A DNA stretch of 64,000 bases, taken from assembly GCF_003597395.2 (NCBI RefSeq), contig NC_133777.1, forward strand, positions 61,466,864 through 61,530,863. Direction: 5' to 3'. The DNA is from Chelonoidis abingdonii (Eukaryota > Chordata > Testudines > Testudinidae). Shown here one piece after another: positions 26,476 through 38,741 of this stretch (positions are counted from its first letter, which is position 1; every line of letters begins with the position of its first letter). The notes beneath the pieces are model-generated. The model saw nothing but the letters and a program-made list of their open reading frames with translations, had not been told where the DNA came from and made no database searches. Position numbers and translations under genes: made by a program.

Positions 26476-27501
26476 TACTAGTTTCTACTTGGGCAGAGGG
26501 GGTCTTTCATGTTTGTAAAGCATTCTGAGACCCTCTTCTGCAAGATATACCAAAAGTGCAAAGGACTCTATCCTTTGCCAATGAAATAAGTTCTACTTCT
26601 GTTAATATTGTGATAGCTAAAATGTAGGGATTGGATAGAATCTTTCTACAGGAAAAATAGCTTTTTTGTGCACAATATTTTGGTTACCCTAAAAAACTCC
26701 ATTTGTAAAGCATTTACTGTAACAGTCAGATTTTTCTAAAGTAATTATCTTGTAGATTGTGGACACGCACAAAATTAATTGATTCACTTGTGTTCTTAAC
26801 AGCTGCCTGACAGATGTGATTGGTTTCACTGAAAAGGGGCCACTGTATAGAATAATTAAAAGGCATCCTTGAAAGAAATCCAATTATGTACAGGTGGCAG
26901 TTAATTAGAGGGTGAATACAAAAGTAGAGAGACAAATTTAATTGGACATTTGTGGATAAAATAGTACGTTGTACAACAGAAAAATGCCTTGACTTCCAAC
27001 CGGCTGTAAAGTGTTTTCCTTTCTCATCTATGTTTGCAGGACTGTGGGTAGACTGGGCCTATGAAGCCCAACCTGGCTTTGAGGAAGATAGATGGGCCAT
27101 GCTACAGCACAAGGAGAGCTCAACCTATCTGACTCAGCCACACTAACTCTAGGTCACCAGGGGAGGATAATAAAGAGCTAAAGCTTGGCTATTGCTTCAA
27201 TGGATGCAGTGCATTCTCTGCCTGCAGTTGGCCACCTCCTGGGGAGGGAGATGGACCTGGGGACCATAGCTTTGTGTTCAGCCCACCTTGGGGAGACTAG
27301 CACCACTTTGCGTGAGGTCTGTGCTCCCCAAGCATATTGTGACAAAAGGACAAGGATCTTTATGACCCTTGTACATTTATGCCAGACCATTGTACATCCA
27401 CACAGAGCCAGCTTGAATCTAGCTCATACTGCAAACACTTCCATCATATATTTGCTCATTCAGACACACAATATATGCATACAGGACATACACAGCTGTA
27501 C
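26476..27501. other. intronic sequence, nothing recognised
   Basis: No repeat or splice-supported exon was seen before the fifth UNC13 exon. Confidence 0.4.
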
Positions 27502-27582
27502 CTTAATTGTAGCTAGTGCTACCTCCATTATTGCACATTGCCTCAACGTCAAACTTCTAGCTTCCTCTCGAGTGACGTGGTC
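27502..27582 (-). CDS. UNC13C: UNC13-family coding exon, MUN domain (fifth)
   Basis: This is an 81-base exon of 27 codons, phase 0 at both ends. The acceptor is gtttttcag and the donor gtacag. It encodes DHVTREEARSLTLRQC followed by AIMEVALATIK. The H(M/V).RE..R.LT..QCA....A..TIK pattern follows SKLK and precedes QYFHAGG in Munc13 proteins. It therefore sits correctly between exons 31953-31897 and 15474-15327. A 133-residue open frame on the plus strand overlaps it and is a shadow. The donor gtacag is a weaker match than gtaagt. A false candidate with a similar H..IRE start lies at about 28480-28566 and was rejected in favour of this exon. Confidence 0.93.
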
Positions 27583-28764
27583 CTGAAAAACATGTTAATA
27601 TTGCAGCTGTTAAGGTCTTGCTGCTTCTCTTGCCTTTTTAAAGAACATCTACATTTGGCAAGGATGCACCCACCGTTCAACTCTTTCTTTTAAAATAAGC
27701 TACAGCCCAAAGCCATTCCATTGTTTGTTGAAAATGAGAATTGAAAAGAAAAACTGAAATTTAATGCTAGGGTATCTGTGAAGTGTTTTCCTATTATTTT
27801 GAAAAGACAAGTTGTTTCTCTGTTCTGTAAAGAAAATTGATTAAACATTATAAATCGTGATGAATACTCATGGATGCCATTAAAACTGCATGTTTTACTA
27901 ATGAAATTTGACTGGAAATTGGTGTTTGGCAGAAGCCCAAACATAAACAAAAGTCTGATTGGAAGGAATGTTAAATAAAGGAAAAAAGAGGTTTTGTATT
28001 CCTGAAAAATATTTTGTGAAATCAACAGCTCATTATATACATAGGCTGTATTTTAATTGCTGTATCAGATTGGGCTGTTATTCAAAGAAACACAAATCGC
28101 CACATTTCTTCAAAACTCAAATGCCAGTAATTGATATTGGCTGGAAACTGACTGGCATAAAAACCAAACTCAGAAGCTTTTTTTTCATGTTAGCATTTCA
28201 CGTCCTACACGGTTGGAGTAACAGAAAACTGCTTCTTTCTTACGCTGTTCAAAACTGGCGTAGAGAGGAAAAACAATCAACCTTTTGGAAACCATTGGCA
28301 AAAGTCTGCCCTTTTGCTTTATCCCACACAGAAAGATGTTTTATTTGTACTGCAGCAGGCATGGCTGTAAGGGCTCATTGTCATTTTACACATACTATTC
28401 CTGGAGGCAGCTGAATGTGTAAAGAATCAATAATTTTATGCTGACATGGAATTCCTTTAGAAGAGGAAGATTTACCTGCATATTGAGAATACAAAGAATG
28501 GGTTCAGTGCTACATTTCTGTTCTTTTATCTCTGCTTTAACTTCTCTGATAAGAGAATGTTTCTGTGCCCAAGAATGATACCGTACCATGGCAAGTTGGT
28601 ACAGAGCTGGAGAACATCAATAAAACAAATGTAAAATCATGTAAAAAATGAAGAGTCTAGCCAAAGTTTTTAGGTATTGTAGGGTAATTTGCTAATGTAA
28701 CACACTGATTTGTGCGCATGGGTGGAATCTGAGGCAGTGTAGTAAGTGCTAGGTTATGTCTTTT

Positions 28765-29470
28765 GACTAGGATTTTCCCAACTGGCCAAAATGATTCAGG
28801 GACACAAATCCCTTTGAAAGTGTTCATTGCTATAACTGGTTGATTTTTTTAATGAAAAATGCCATTATTGTCAAAACTGAAATATTTAATAAAACGATGT
28901 CAATTTTGACAAAATTCCCATAAGAAAAAAAACTTTCAGAAAATTTTTGAAATTTAGTTTTAGATTCTGAATTAAATTTTGAATTAGATCTTTTTTCATT
29001 TTTAAATGATATTGTTTATGACATGTCAGTAATCATAATATGCACTACTTTTACTGACAAGCCATAATATAACAATATAGTTGAAATAGGCTAATTTTAT
29101 TTTTAAAATCACAGCATCAAACTGTTTCATTGCAACACAACAGGAGATACTTTGATCTAAAAAAGATGTTTCAATCAGTACTAAAGCTGCCCTTAGTCAT
29201 TTTTAAAATACAGTAATAATAGAACGTCAACTATTATGCACTGCTTCTGCTGACAGATCATGAAATAACAAACATTAAAACATATAAAAATGAAAAACCC
29301 TATAAAATTCAAAATTTTCAAAATGAGAATTCTCCAAAAAACTTATATTTTTCAGAATTTCCATTTTGCAGGAAATTTTAAAAATATTTGTTTTCATTTA
29401 CAATCAGAACAAAAACAATTGTCAAAATTTTCCCACAAAAAGGAAATTCAGAGTTTTGACCAGCTTTACT
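28765..29470. repeat. AT-rich dispersed repeat with inverted complementarity
   Basis: The stretch is dense in aaaattttgacaaaatt-like words: gtcaattttgacaaaattcc near 28898 and caattgtcaaaattttccca near 29415, with tttttgaaatttagttt and gaaattttaaaaatat between them. It looks like an old foldback element, possibly inserted just before the CR1. Ends and TSD were not established. The two 61-63 codon plus frames inside are composition artefacts. Confidence 0.4.
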
Positions 29471-29549
29471 CATGAGTCACTCAGTCCCTTTGTCCCCCAT
29501 GGGGTACTATGGGGGCGAGGAGGGACAGTGCTGCAGCCAGGCAGCATAC

Positions 29550-30608
29550 ACCAGTGAGACAGGTACACCAAGGGTCTGTACTGGGACCAGTGCTGTTCAA
29601 CATATTCATAAATGATCTGGAAAAGGGGGAAACAGTGAGGTGGGAAAGTTTGCAGCTGACACAAAATTAATCAAGATAGTTAAGTCCAAATCTGGCAGTG
29701 AAGAGTTACAAAGAGATCTCAAAAAACTGGGTCACTGGGCAACAAAATGGCAGATGAAATTCAATGGTGATAAATGCAAAATGATGCACATTGGAAAACA
29801 TAATCCGAACTATACATAGAAAATGATGGAGTCTAAACTAGCTGTTATCACTCAAGAAAGAGATCTTGCAATCATTGTGGAGAGTTCTCTGAAAACAGCT
29901 GCTCAATATGAAGCGGCAGTCAAAAGCTGATAGAAAATACTGTACCACCACTATATAAATCCATGGATAGTATGCCCACATCCTGAATGCTGTGTGGAAC
30001 TCTGGTCACTCCCTTCTCAAAAAAAGATATGTTAGAATTGGAAAAAGTACAGAGAAGAGCAACAAAATTGATTAGGGATATGGAACAGCTTCCACATGAA
30101 GGAGTGATTAAAAAGACTGGGACTGTTCAGCTTAAAAAAAAAGAAACAACTAAGGGGGGCTATGACAGAGGTCTATACAATCATGAATAAGGAAGTGTTA
30201 TTTACTCCTTCTCATAACACTCAAACTCATTGAAATTATTAGGCAGCAGGTTTAAAACAAAGAAAGTGCTTTTTCATCCAAAACACAGTCAACATGTGGA
30301 ACTTGTTGCCAGGAGATGGTATGAAGGCAAAAACTATAACTGGGTTCAAAAAAGAATTAGATAAATTCATGGAGAATAGGTTCCATGTATAGCTATTAGC
30401 CAAGATGATCAGGGATGCAATCCTAAGATGTGGATGTCCCTAAACTTCTGACTACCAGAAGCTGGAACTGAAGAACAGGAGATAAATCACTCTATAATTA
30501 CCCTGTTCTGTTCATTCCCTCTGAAGCATCTGGCACCAGCCACTGTTGGAGGATACTGGGCTAGATGGACCATTGGTTTGACCCAGTATGGCCATTCTTA
30601 TATTCTTT
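29550..30608 (+). mobile_element. CR1 LINE, 5'-truncated, with intact 3' end
   Basis: It opens inside the RT with a QGSVLGPVLFNIFINDL-type reading at 29562 and the catalytic FADDTKL near 29650. It continues through LKKLGHWATKWQMKFNGDKC-type sequence (29720) and KKDMLELEKVQRRATKLIRD (near 30020). It ends with the typical CR1 3' untranslated block gggctagatggaccattggt followed by acccagtatggccattctta (30560-30600) and a short attct-type tail. Frames are broken by several stops. It is antisense to the UNC13 transcript. Confidence 0.92.
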
Positions 30609-30610
30609 GA

Positions 30611-31896
30611 GTTGGACAGATTTAGAGGCCAGCATAGAGGTGTATGTGGGCCATGATGCTCGTATCAGGCACCTTGTATCCATGGGATCACTGTGAAGGA
30701 GTAGTGACTGAACTCTCTCAAGTCATATTCACAGAAGCACAAGAGGTGGGAAATGGATGTCTTGTGTTCTTGGTCCCTTGCACATCCTTGCAGGGAGTAG
30801 GGTCATAATTTGACCTTGTGTTTTAAAAAAACGTCAATTTATATTGCTTTGCATGTTTATGTTTATGTTCACATTGCAGCTGCTGTGACAGCCTCTGTTC
30901 AATAACTACTCAGGGCAATTTTTGTTCTGTTTGTACCTGAGTAGGAGTAACAGCAAAGAATGTTGGGTACATTATATATTGTGCAGAGGGTAATATAAAT
31001 AAAAGTGAGACTAAAACTATAGGGTTCACTCCTGTGACACTATTTTCTAGGTACTCTGTTATATATGGGTAAAGTATTATGTATGTGGTAACACATAGAC
31101 ATGTTTTTGTGCACAATTCAGGAGTGTTTATATGCTGATGTCAAAACTGTGCTGTTTACAAATTAATTATTTTTTTTATATTAACTGTCAAAGTTTATGA
31201 GACCCAATCCTTTCCCGATTAATCAGAGCTGCTTGTCAATACTAGAAATGAACCATGAAGAGACAACACCAGTTACTGCCTATCAAAAGAGAGTGCTCTA
31301 GAATTTTAATGTAGAAGAAAGTAAGCACAGAACATAGCATTATATTTTTGTAGACAATGAGCAGGACAAATTTACAAGTGGTCATGTACTATTTTTATTT
31401 TCCCTAAAGCTGGTCCCAGGAGGAAGCCAGATGTAATGGTCCACAATTTCTATTAAAGACTAATTCTGCAGCAAACCACAGAGTAGGATAATTTAATGTT
31501 AATAATAGACCGTTACAATGAAGATCTGTGGTAGATCACAGGAACACACAGTACAAATTGCCATGCTGGAATAAATCCATGTAGCCCTGTAACCTCAGGC
31601 CAATGCTGCACTGGAGAAGGTTTAAAATACCCATATTACATCTGGTCACTTGTGCAATATGGAGATCAGAGGAATATTTTCCTGACAGCAGCTAGTGATC
31701 AGTGCAGTGCATATTCAGATACAGATTGTGAAACCGTTACTCACTTTGCTGAGCAGTTACTCGCACAAGCTGTCCCATTGACTTCAATGGGCCTGTTATG
31801 ACAGTAAGCATGAGAGAGGAGAAGAGGATAGGCATACAATTTATCCACTTTTTCCTTACAGTAGGACATATGTAGATTTATTTTAACTTACGTTAC
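30611..31896. other. intronic sequence with one foldback scrap
   Basis: The segment at 31735-31800 contains the palindrome cccattgacttcaatggg (31773-31790), the centre of a widespread reptile foldback repeat. Nothing else was recognised. Confidence 0.45.
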
Positions 31897-31953
31897 CTTC
31901 AGCTTTGACAACTGGCCAAGATCTTTAGCGGCACTAAATATCATCTGGGGCCC
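31897..31953 (-). CDS. UNC13C: UNC13-family coding exon, MUN domain (fourth)
   Basis: This is a 57-base exon of 19 codons, phase 0 at both ends, too short to appear as an open frame. The acceptor is tttatttatag and the donor gtaacg. It encodes GPQMIFSAAKDLGQLSKLK. The pattern IF.AAK.L..LSKLK is the segment that follows PLTDQT in Munc13 proteins, so the exon is in the right order after exon 36680-36557. The donor matches the consensus less well than its neighbours (gtaacg rather than gtaagt). A better gtaagt lies six bases further on; using it would add two codons (GTA ACG, Val-Thr) in frame. This is a possible tandem donor. Confidence 0.93.
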
Positions 31954-32058
31954 CTATAAATAAACAAAATTGAAACTGAAGATACAGAATTTTCAATATC
32001 ACTATAGAGCTTTTGCTTTTTATCTCTACACCATTACTATTGTTAAATGGCGGCCCCC

Positions 32059-32077
32059 TTTTTTTTTTTTTTTTTTT
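32059..32077 (+). repeat. poly-T run (19 bases)
   Basis: This is an uninterrupted T run (an A run in the UNC13 transcript). No adjoining retrotransposon body was recognised, so it is not assigned to a LINE or SINE tail. Confidence 0.8.
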
Positions 32078-34260
32078 AGAAAAGCCCTTTATCACGTATT
32101 CAGTATTCTGCAGACCAAAAGTTAAATAAAATCTTCAATTCCAATTAAGTCATATTTGATGGAGTTGACAAAGCAAAATATTTGGAAATATACAGTACAG
32201 TGTGGAGGAAAGTGGTCCCAATTCTGCAGAACCTGAAAAACACAACTCCTATAGACTCCTATGAAATATTCACATGTGTAAAAAGGGCTGGATAAAGTCC
32301 AAGCATCCCTATATTGAACCAGAAAAATTGTGTTGAAATATATTTGAACAGCATATATGTAGATAAAACAATATTTTGTAATAATCAAATCCTGGCAAGA
32401 TGCAAACGGCTTATGCTACCCCTTTATGTTAAACAACCATCTGCTTAGAATCCTACTATAATGCACTGTAAACATTTGTTGCAGCACAATTACCCCAAGA
32501 ACTGTAATTACCAGTGGTTTTTGGCAGTTTAACAAGGAGTGGTTCTAGATGACTGGCTTCCATGAAAGCCAAATGACAGAAATCAGCTCAACTTACATGG
32601 GACAACAGAACAGTTTTTCATCAATCTTTCCTTTTTTTCCATAAGATCTCAATTTTCAAAACTGGTCTTTGTGTTTGTGTCTCCCTACTAATGACATTTT
32701 ATTTCTCAAATCTATAAACTCAGCTTAAATTCTCACTGCTTATTAGCAGCCAGAATGGTACGAGAAAAATTCTGCACGTTGTAAAACACGTTCTGTTTCA
32801 GCGTGTCTGTGCTTGTACCTTCCGGTAAGGGAAGTGGTATTCATGTGTATGTAAAGGGAAGGGACTTCCTTGAAGCATCCTATTAATGATTGAAATATGG
32901 TTAATTATTAAGATTGGCAAAAAATGAAACCAGCCTGTAGCTATGCACCTTATCCATCATATTGTGTATCACTTATAGACGTTACACATTTGGAAATTAA
33001 CAGATGGTGAGGCACTGTACACACCTGTTGTGCTGTGATCATATTTAAAAACTGGTCTAGTATTCTTTTGTAACTAATTTTTACCTTCCTTGATCACTAC
33101 AGATCATAAATACTCTATTTTATCTCTCTGCTTCTATTATGCACCTGCTAAATAAGGCTTGAAAAATATACTAGACAGCTATTAGTCAGGGGGCAATATT
33201 AAAGGTGTGTGTGAGGGGTATTTCAAACCAGTGAGGTTCTGGGGCCCAGCCCAATCCAACCCTGCTGTTTAGAAGGACACTGAAGTTAGACTTCTATCCA
33301 GGTTTGTCCCTGCCCATTTTGGCCTCTGGCTAGTAGACGATAAATGTGAAGCCCCTCACTCATCTGGTTCCTGGAAAGGAGAAGGTGCACACTCTCACTG
33401 GACCCTAATTGCCATCCAAAAGCTGCATGACAATTGGGTGGCAGATGAGAAGGAAGAGGGTCCTCAGGTCCTACCCCACCTTCTCCCTTCTTGGCTTCTG
33501 CCTGAACCAGGCAGGTCTTTTCACTCTAAGCTTTCGCCAGAGCTTAACCAAACAGCAATGTGACATGATTTTTGTCAGTTTCCCAGTTGACTACAGGGTT
33601 ACAGTAAGCAGCTATGAAATTGACAAGGCTCTTGTTGGCTTCATATAGTTTGTGATTAGATATGGTCAAGGATTTTCTGAGGTAACAAAGTTTTGTCAGA
33701 AAAAGTCAATTTGCCCAACCTGAGATGTTTCCAGGGTCAGTGGCTCTGGGACAGACCCACGATATGGACTGCTCTATGGTCCAGTATTATTTAACTGCAG
33801 TCTTGTTTAATAATACTTTCACTGCATACATACAAACCCCTTCTTTGATTTGTCTATAGTATGTCACAATACTTTACAAAATTTTAATTGTTGCTATTGG
33901 AAAGTTGTAATTAATTATATCATCAATGTGAGATTTGGACTTTGTTATATTCACTAGCTATGCAAGAGAAAAGGTTACATTTATTCAAGAGAAGTTTTCA
34001 TTAGGATTTGAGCTTGTCCCTGCTGTATAATGTTCTAATAGATATAATTTACATTTTTGAAACCAAATAAATATTATAAATGTCATCTGCAGCTCTGTGA
34101 GTGTAATTGCTTCAGTTCTTACTTTTGGCTCCCTTGCAGTGTTGTTAGCCGTTTTAATGACAAAACAATATATATAGTAACATTGTCCCTGGACACACTG
34201 TAACAATATAATAATCAACTTGTAACAAAAGACAGCAGACTCATTAAATGCAAGATTAAC
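32078..34260. other. intronic sequence, nothing recognised
   Basis: No exon or named repeat was seen. Open frames up to 88 codons (32122-32388, minus) have no splice support and no recognisable content. Confidence 0.4.
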
Positions 34261-34266
34261 CCTCCT

Positions 34267-34332
34267 ACACACACACACACCAACCAAACAACAATAATAT
34301 TTCTTTATTACACTACCCCCCCCCCCCCCCCC
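34267..34332 (+). repeat. (AC)n microsatellite and 17-base poly-C tract
   Basis: An AC repeat occupies about 34267-34281 and a run of 17 C's occupies 34316-34332. In the UNC13 transcript this is a G17 tract, able in principle to form G-quadruplex structure and prone to length variation or sequencing error. Confidence 0.85.
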
Positions 34333-34839
34333 AAAATCACACCAGTATGAGGTCATTGTTTTACTGCTTTCTCAAAAAGGTATATCCAGAATTTGACAAC
34401 CCCCCTACTGTAAGTACAGTATCCCCAGATGGCATCCCCATTTGAGGATCATATCAGGCTACCTTTGCTACTGCCTTGGACAGCACAACGACCTCCTCCA
34501 GCTGTACCACATTCCCTGCTTCCTGTCATCCTGGTAATGCAACCCCTCCTCTGCCGCTGAAGAGGCCAGACTGGCTTTGAGTCACTGGCTGGGAAGTGGC
34601 TGCATTCTGGGTTGGTGATGAGGTGTCATATAGCAGGAGGCTTTTGGGGAAGGGCATACAAGGCCATGACTCTGCCTGCTCTCACTCTGTATCTCTACCC
34701 CTTAGCCTTCTAGGAAGGCTAGCATCTGTGACTGAATGCTCACTGTACATGAGTAGAATGGCTACTCATGTACAGGCGTGACTACCTGCCCTTTCCTGGT
34801 TACTCTTAGCGGCCAGTCCGCATCCATATCCAATAATTT

Positions 34840-36300
34840 TAATTTTTAAGTATATCAATTAATAATTTAAAAATAGAAATTACAATTAATCTATTTAATA
34901 AGTATTTATTAGATATATTAAAACCATCTTCTAAAAGGACAGATAGTAAATAGCAATAGAATTTAAAACATGGAAACAAAAATAGCTAAATTTAGTTTTA
35001 GCAAGATACACTGAATGGAAACTCCGGGATCTTTACCAGTCACTGAACATAGCCATCACATCAACTGTAGAATATAAAACGAGTTTACATATATTTTCTT
35101 TAAAAATTTTCCCTCTATCAATACCTAAAATCCGTAACAAATCATCATTTCCGTCACTCCACTTGCCATGCGCCCCAACTGCAAACCCAAAGAAGTGGAT
35201 ATTTTTACCTTCCGTCAACTCTCTGATCTCATCCTCTAATTCGAGGTAGTAGGTCACGTTTTCTTCGTGAGCTTGCTCCAAACTCGCTGCATTGTCCTCC
35301 CATCGCACTGTGACATCGACCACCACTACCGTATCACCCTTTATGAATATAATATCTGGTTTTCTCAATTCGCCTTTGCTATTTCTCAAATGGAGTTCAG
35401 CCATTGCCTTCCAACCTAATTTAGTCACCTTATCTATTACTGCTGAAACCACTCTATTATGTCGTTTTATTCTTACCTCCTTTGTTTTATAACATTGGCC
35501 AGAAATGTGTGGAATAGTCTCTTGAACCTTACCACACCACCTACAAAGAGCATTTACTCCACCCCTACCTCTCGCTAATGTTTCCCTCGTAGGATAGATA
35601 TTCGCTCTAAGTTGCAGTGCCGCTATATATACCGCAGACTTAATTTTATCTGAATTTTTAAAAATTGAATTACTAATTCTATCATTCTTAAAATATTTAA
35701 TCCCTATTCCTTGACATCTCAGACCATCTTAAAAACTCCTCTTCTCTCCATTTCCTAGGGTGAGGAGTTACTTATTTTATTGATAAGATTTTCTCCTGCA
35801 CACAAATAGGATAAATCTACCCAATTATCTCTAGAAACAATATGATGCCTCCATTTGCGAATTAACATATTAGTAATTTGTATACTAAATTTAGTTAGAG
35901 CTAACCCTCCATCTCTCCCTCTAGAATAAAATAATCCGTCAGTAGTACATTGCGGTAAATGTAAAATCTCCTTCACTATCTTCCTAACTAAAATATCCAA
36001 ATCATCTAAAAGGTTAAAAGAAGGCTCCATTAAAAGCAAATTATAAAATAGTCTCGGTAGAATATACGTCTGCAGGATCAATAATTTTTGAGCTGGTTTC
36101 AAAGGAGCTTCAATTAACCTCTCACTCCAATCATTCAACTTCTCCTTCAACGAAGGTCCACCCACACCTATCCAAGGATCTATTCTAGCACCTAAGTACT
36201 TCTCAAAATGCCCTGGTTGGACATATTCTCTCTCCTCAGTCCCTATTTTCCACTTCTCCTTAGGATTCACTATATAAGTCTTATATTTGGTTAAAATGTG
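34840..36300 (-). mobile_element. R2-clade non-LTR retrotransposon, 5'-truncated (thumb, CCHC knuckle, restriction-like endonuclease)
   Basis: Read on the minus strand, the preserved part starts downstream of the RT core. KYLGARIDPWIGV and LKPAQKLLILQTYILPRLFY (near 36140) match the R2-type thumb region. LFYSRGRDGGLAL follows near 35940. After two frame breaks (about 35760 and 35715) the frame resumes without a Met as IAALQLRANIYPTRETLARG. It then runs into a zinc knuckle, LCRWCGKVQETIPHISGQC (C-x2-C-x7-H-x4-C, near 35520), and the restriction-like endonuclease core KPDIIFI...VVDVTVRWE (near 35330). The KPD and D residues are the PD..D catalytic pattern. It stops at about 35033, followed by an AT-rich 3' untranslated stretch whose end I cannot fix. 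No 28S rDNA sequence flanks it. Only about two frame breaks remain, so it is younger than the CR1 copies. A 28S-independent R2 relative is the alternative to an off-target R2. Confidence 0.85.
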
Positions 36301-36556
36301 AAAACCTTGATGAAATGCACTGCGAGAATGCCCCAATCTAGAATGGGCAGGCAGGACACCCAATAGCGAGGACTTGCAAACCAGCTACTAAAGATCTGCT
36401 CCAGCTTTTCTGCTGAAAAAGTGCCCAGGAAGCTGCATGTAGTGACCAAGTTCCTCTTTGGGGACAATTTTCTGGAAGGATGTTTTAAAAAACTGCTACC
36501 AGATGTGATTATTGCAAATGTTTTAAATGTGTGTGAATCATGGCTTGGACACTTAC

Positions 36557-36680
36557 GGTTTGGTCTGTCAATGGTGGAAGCACAATTTGTTTTTCTATTT
36601 TGTTCAGGACTGATTTCCACAGCTCTTTCAAAACCCGTTTCAGAACTGTCTTCTCACAGATTTTTGCAGAGAGACTTAAA
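36557..36680 (-). CDS. UNC13C: UNC13-family coding exon, MUN domain (third)
   Basis: This is a 124-base exon. Its first T completes an ATT isoleucine codon begun in exon 43673-43524, followed by 41 codons to a phase 0 end. The acceptor is tttattccag and the donor is gtaagt. It encodes [20 protein letters not shown], then [11 protein letters not shown], then [25 protein letters not shown] and LPPLTDQT are among the most conserved stretches of the Munc13 MUN domain, so the family call is firm. The serine in WKSVLNK is where I would expect a hydrophobic residue; this is unverified. A plus-strand open frame covers the same DNA and is a shadow. An R2-clade retrotransposon fragment ends only about 250 bases downstream of the donor. 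Confidence 0.95.
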
Positions 36681-38741
36681 CTGGAATAAAGTAAAACACA
36701 GACTGGTCTCCAAATCTAGCATTAAAACATCAAAGGTTCTGAATTAACATAAACTCAGATTAATGGCTACTTTGTGTTAGAGTTTCTCTGAACCACTACA
36801 CCAATAATGCCTTTTAGACATCAGTGTTATTTCACAGCATTATTCATACGGATTTTAGAACATTTCAAATCTTGTCTTTTAGATTAGGAACAAACATTCC
36901 ATGTAAACATCCAGCAATCCTTTTGCCATGCTCTGCTTAATGTAATGTAGCCAACAGCACCATATGTATTGAAAATGAAACAAAATGGTTGAACTGCAAA
37001 GTTATGCTCAAATGATTGGTATAGTTAAAAAACTAAAACTTAAAGGGTTATTGTGAAATTAGTTTCTGCTTAAAAAGAGAAAGCTCCTTTGTTGTCCTAT
37101 GTTGCATCTGTGCAGTTGAAACTGCTTGTGATATCAGACACAAATTTAGGTCAGACGCCTTGAAACACTTACAGTTATGCATACACACTTCTTCTGAAGT
37201 CAATGGGACTACTGAGTAGTAAGAATAGGCTCCGTAATAACTGTTTGGAGGACTGCTTCCCCATCACAGGCTACATGCTATATGTGGAATTAAGCACCTT
37301 TTACTGCAGTGCACATAAATGAGAAAATCTTCTGTTTATTCTTTTAAAAAACTGCAATTTGTAAATATGTATGTGGGGAGTCATAGTATTATGTAAGTTT
37401 TGTTCATGTAACGGAGCATATAACATAGAGGATGTACAAATCACATTATAGGTATGTACATGTACCAGTTAATCTTTCTACTATCTATTATAGGTATGCA
37501 TATGAAAAGTGGTAGTAATAGAGAAATAATCACAGCAGAAATCACATACATTTGCAAGGCAGGTGATGCTCCTTAGAAGCATTTTTATCTCAGTTCCTTG
37601 TTTTGTATACATGTTTGTTTGGATTACATTTAAATATACATCTAAATTCCACAAAAATGGTGGTGTCTCTTTGGCAGGTATTTAAAACCTCTTTTAACAA
37701 ATTAAATTTGTATTTGTTTATATTTCAAGGAAGGTGTGTTAGGTAACTTCAATATATATTGATTTGTGGTTTGATGCAATAGAAGAGTGAATCAAACGGG
37801 GACATTCCATTCTTACCATTCAAGGACAGACCATATGTGTTTGTGAAGATTTTTGGCCTTTGTCTTCTTACAGACTTATAAGAGAATCATGTTCCTCATG
37901 TCAAAGGAAATTAAGACTAAGAAAGTCTATGCTTCCAGCGGCTTTACACACAGGACTAGATAGATGGTTAGAAATGAAAGGCTGACATATAGATACAGCT
38001 GCTGGAAAGCCTTCTAGAGGGTTAGGAATCTGGTTTCTGCAGCTGCCAGTGTTGCAAAAACAGTCAGCTCCTATGAGTAAATTAAGGGAAAAGAATGGGC
38101 ACTTTCCATACTGCCAGTTACACTGAGCTCCAGTGCCAACTGAGAAAGAACCAAATAAACAGAGTATACAGATTTCTCCCAGATTTTCCTCAGTACTCTA
38201 TGGTGTATTTGATATATTACATGGAACCTACAGAAAGCAAATAAAAAACTATTTCTATTTCCTTCTCCTCTCCTTGCAGTTTTTTTTTGGGCCCTTTTAG
38301 ATTGTCTTCATCTTCTTCAGATGCACTGCCTGCTTCCCTAACATGGGCCTGCGATCTCAGTGGAAAAACAAGTCATTACTTCTTGGACCCTGTCCAAGAA
38401 GTAAGCTTCTGGGAAAAAATATTCACCAAAAGCTCAGTGAGATCTATTAGTTTTGGTGTTCTGGGAATCCACTTAAATCACTCACACTCCCCAAGCAGGA
38501 AACATGCTCATGTAAATCATATTTTCAAAGTACAAAGCAGCTAGTAAAAATCTCTCAACTTTCTGAAAAGGAAAACAGAAGAGCATACAAAGGGACTGAC
38601 TTTCAGAGGTGCTGAGATACTGCAATTGACTTTCATGGGAGCTGAGAGTGCTCAGAATCTCTGAAAACATAGCCCATAAGATGTTACCTTCAGAAGCAAC
38701 AACAGTGTAAAATTATGCCCCAGAGAAAGAAAGAAAAAGGC
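36681..38741. other. intronic sequence with one foldback scrap
   Basis: A decayed copy of the tcaatgggact foldback family lies at about 37155-37245 (gaagtcaatgggactactga). The rest is unremarkable AT-rich intron. Confidence 0.4.

Noticed and set aside
27185..27586. 133-codon plus-strand open frame.
   Set aside because: Antisense shadow of the fifth UNC13 exon and its flanks; no recognisable content.
28480..28566. Minus-strand stretch with cacag acceptor and gtaaat donor translating as KHSLIREVKAEIKEQKCSTE, taken at first as the UNC13 exon after SKLK.
   Set aside because: Only H..IRE resembles the family and the length is wrong. The exon at 27582-27502 matches the conserved motif fully, in phase, with good splice sites.
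34840..36300. Possible rDNA insertion site for the R2-like fragment.
   Set aside because: No 28S-like sequence flanks either side, and the neighbouring sequence is UNC13 intron.
36421..36747. 108-codon plus-strand frame near the R2 fragment.
   Set aside because: It overlaps, on the opposite strand, the well-supported UNC13 exon 36680-36557 and is its shadow.
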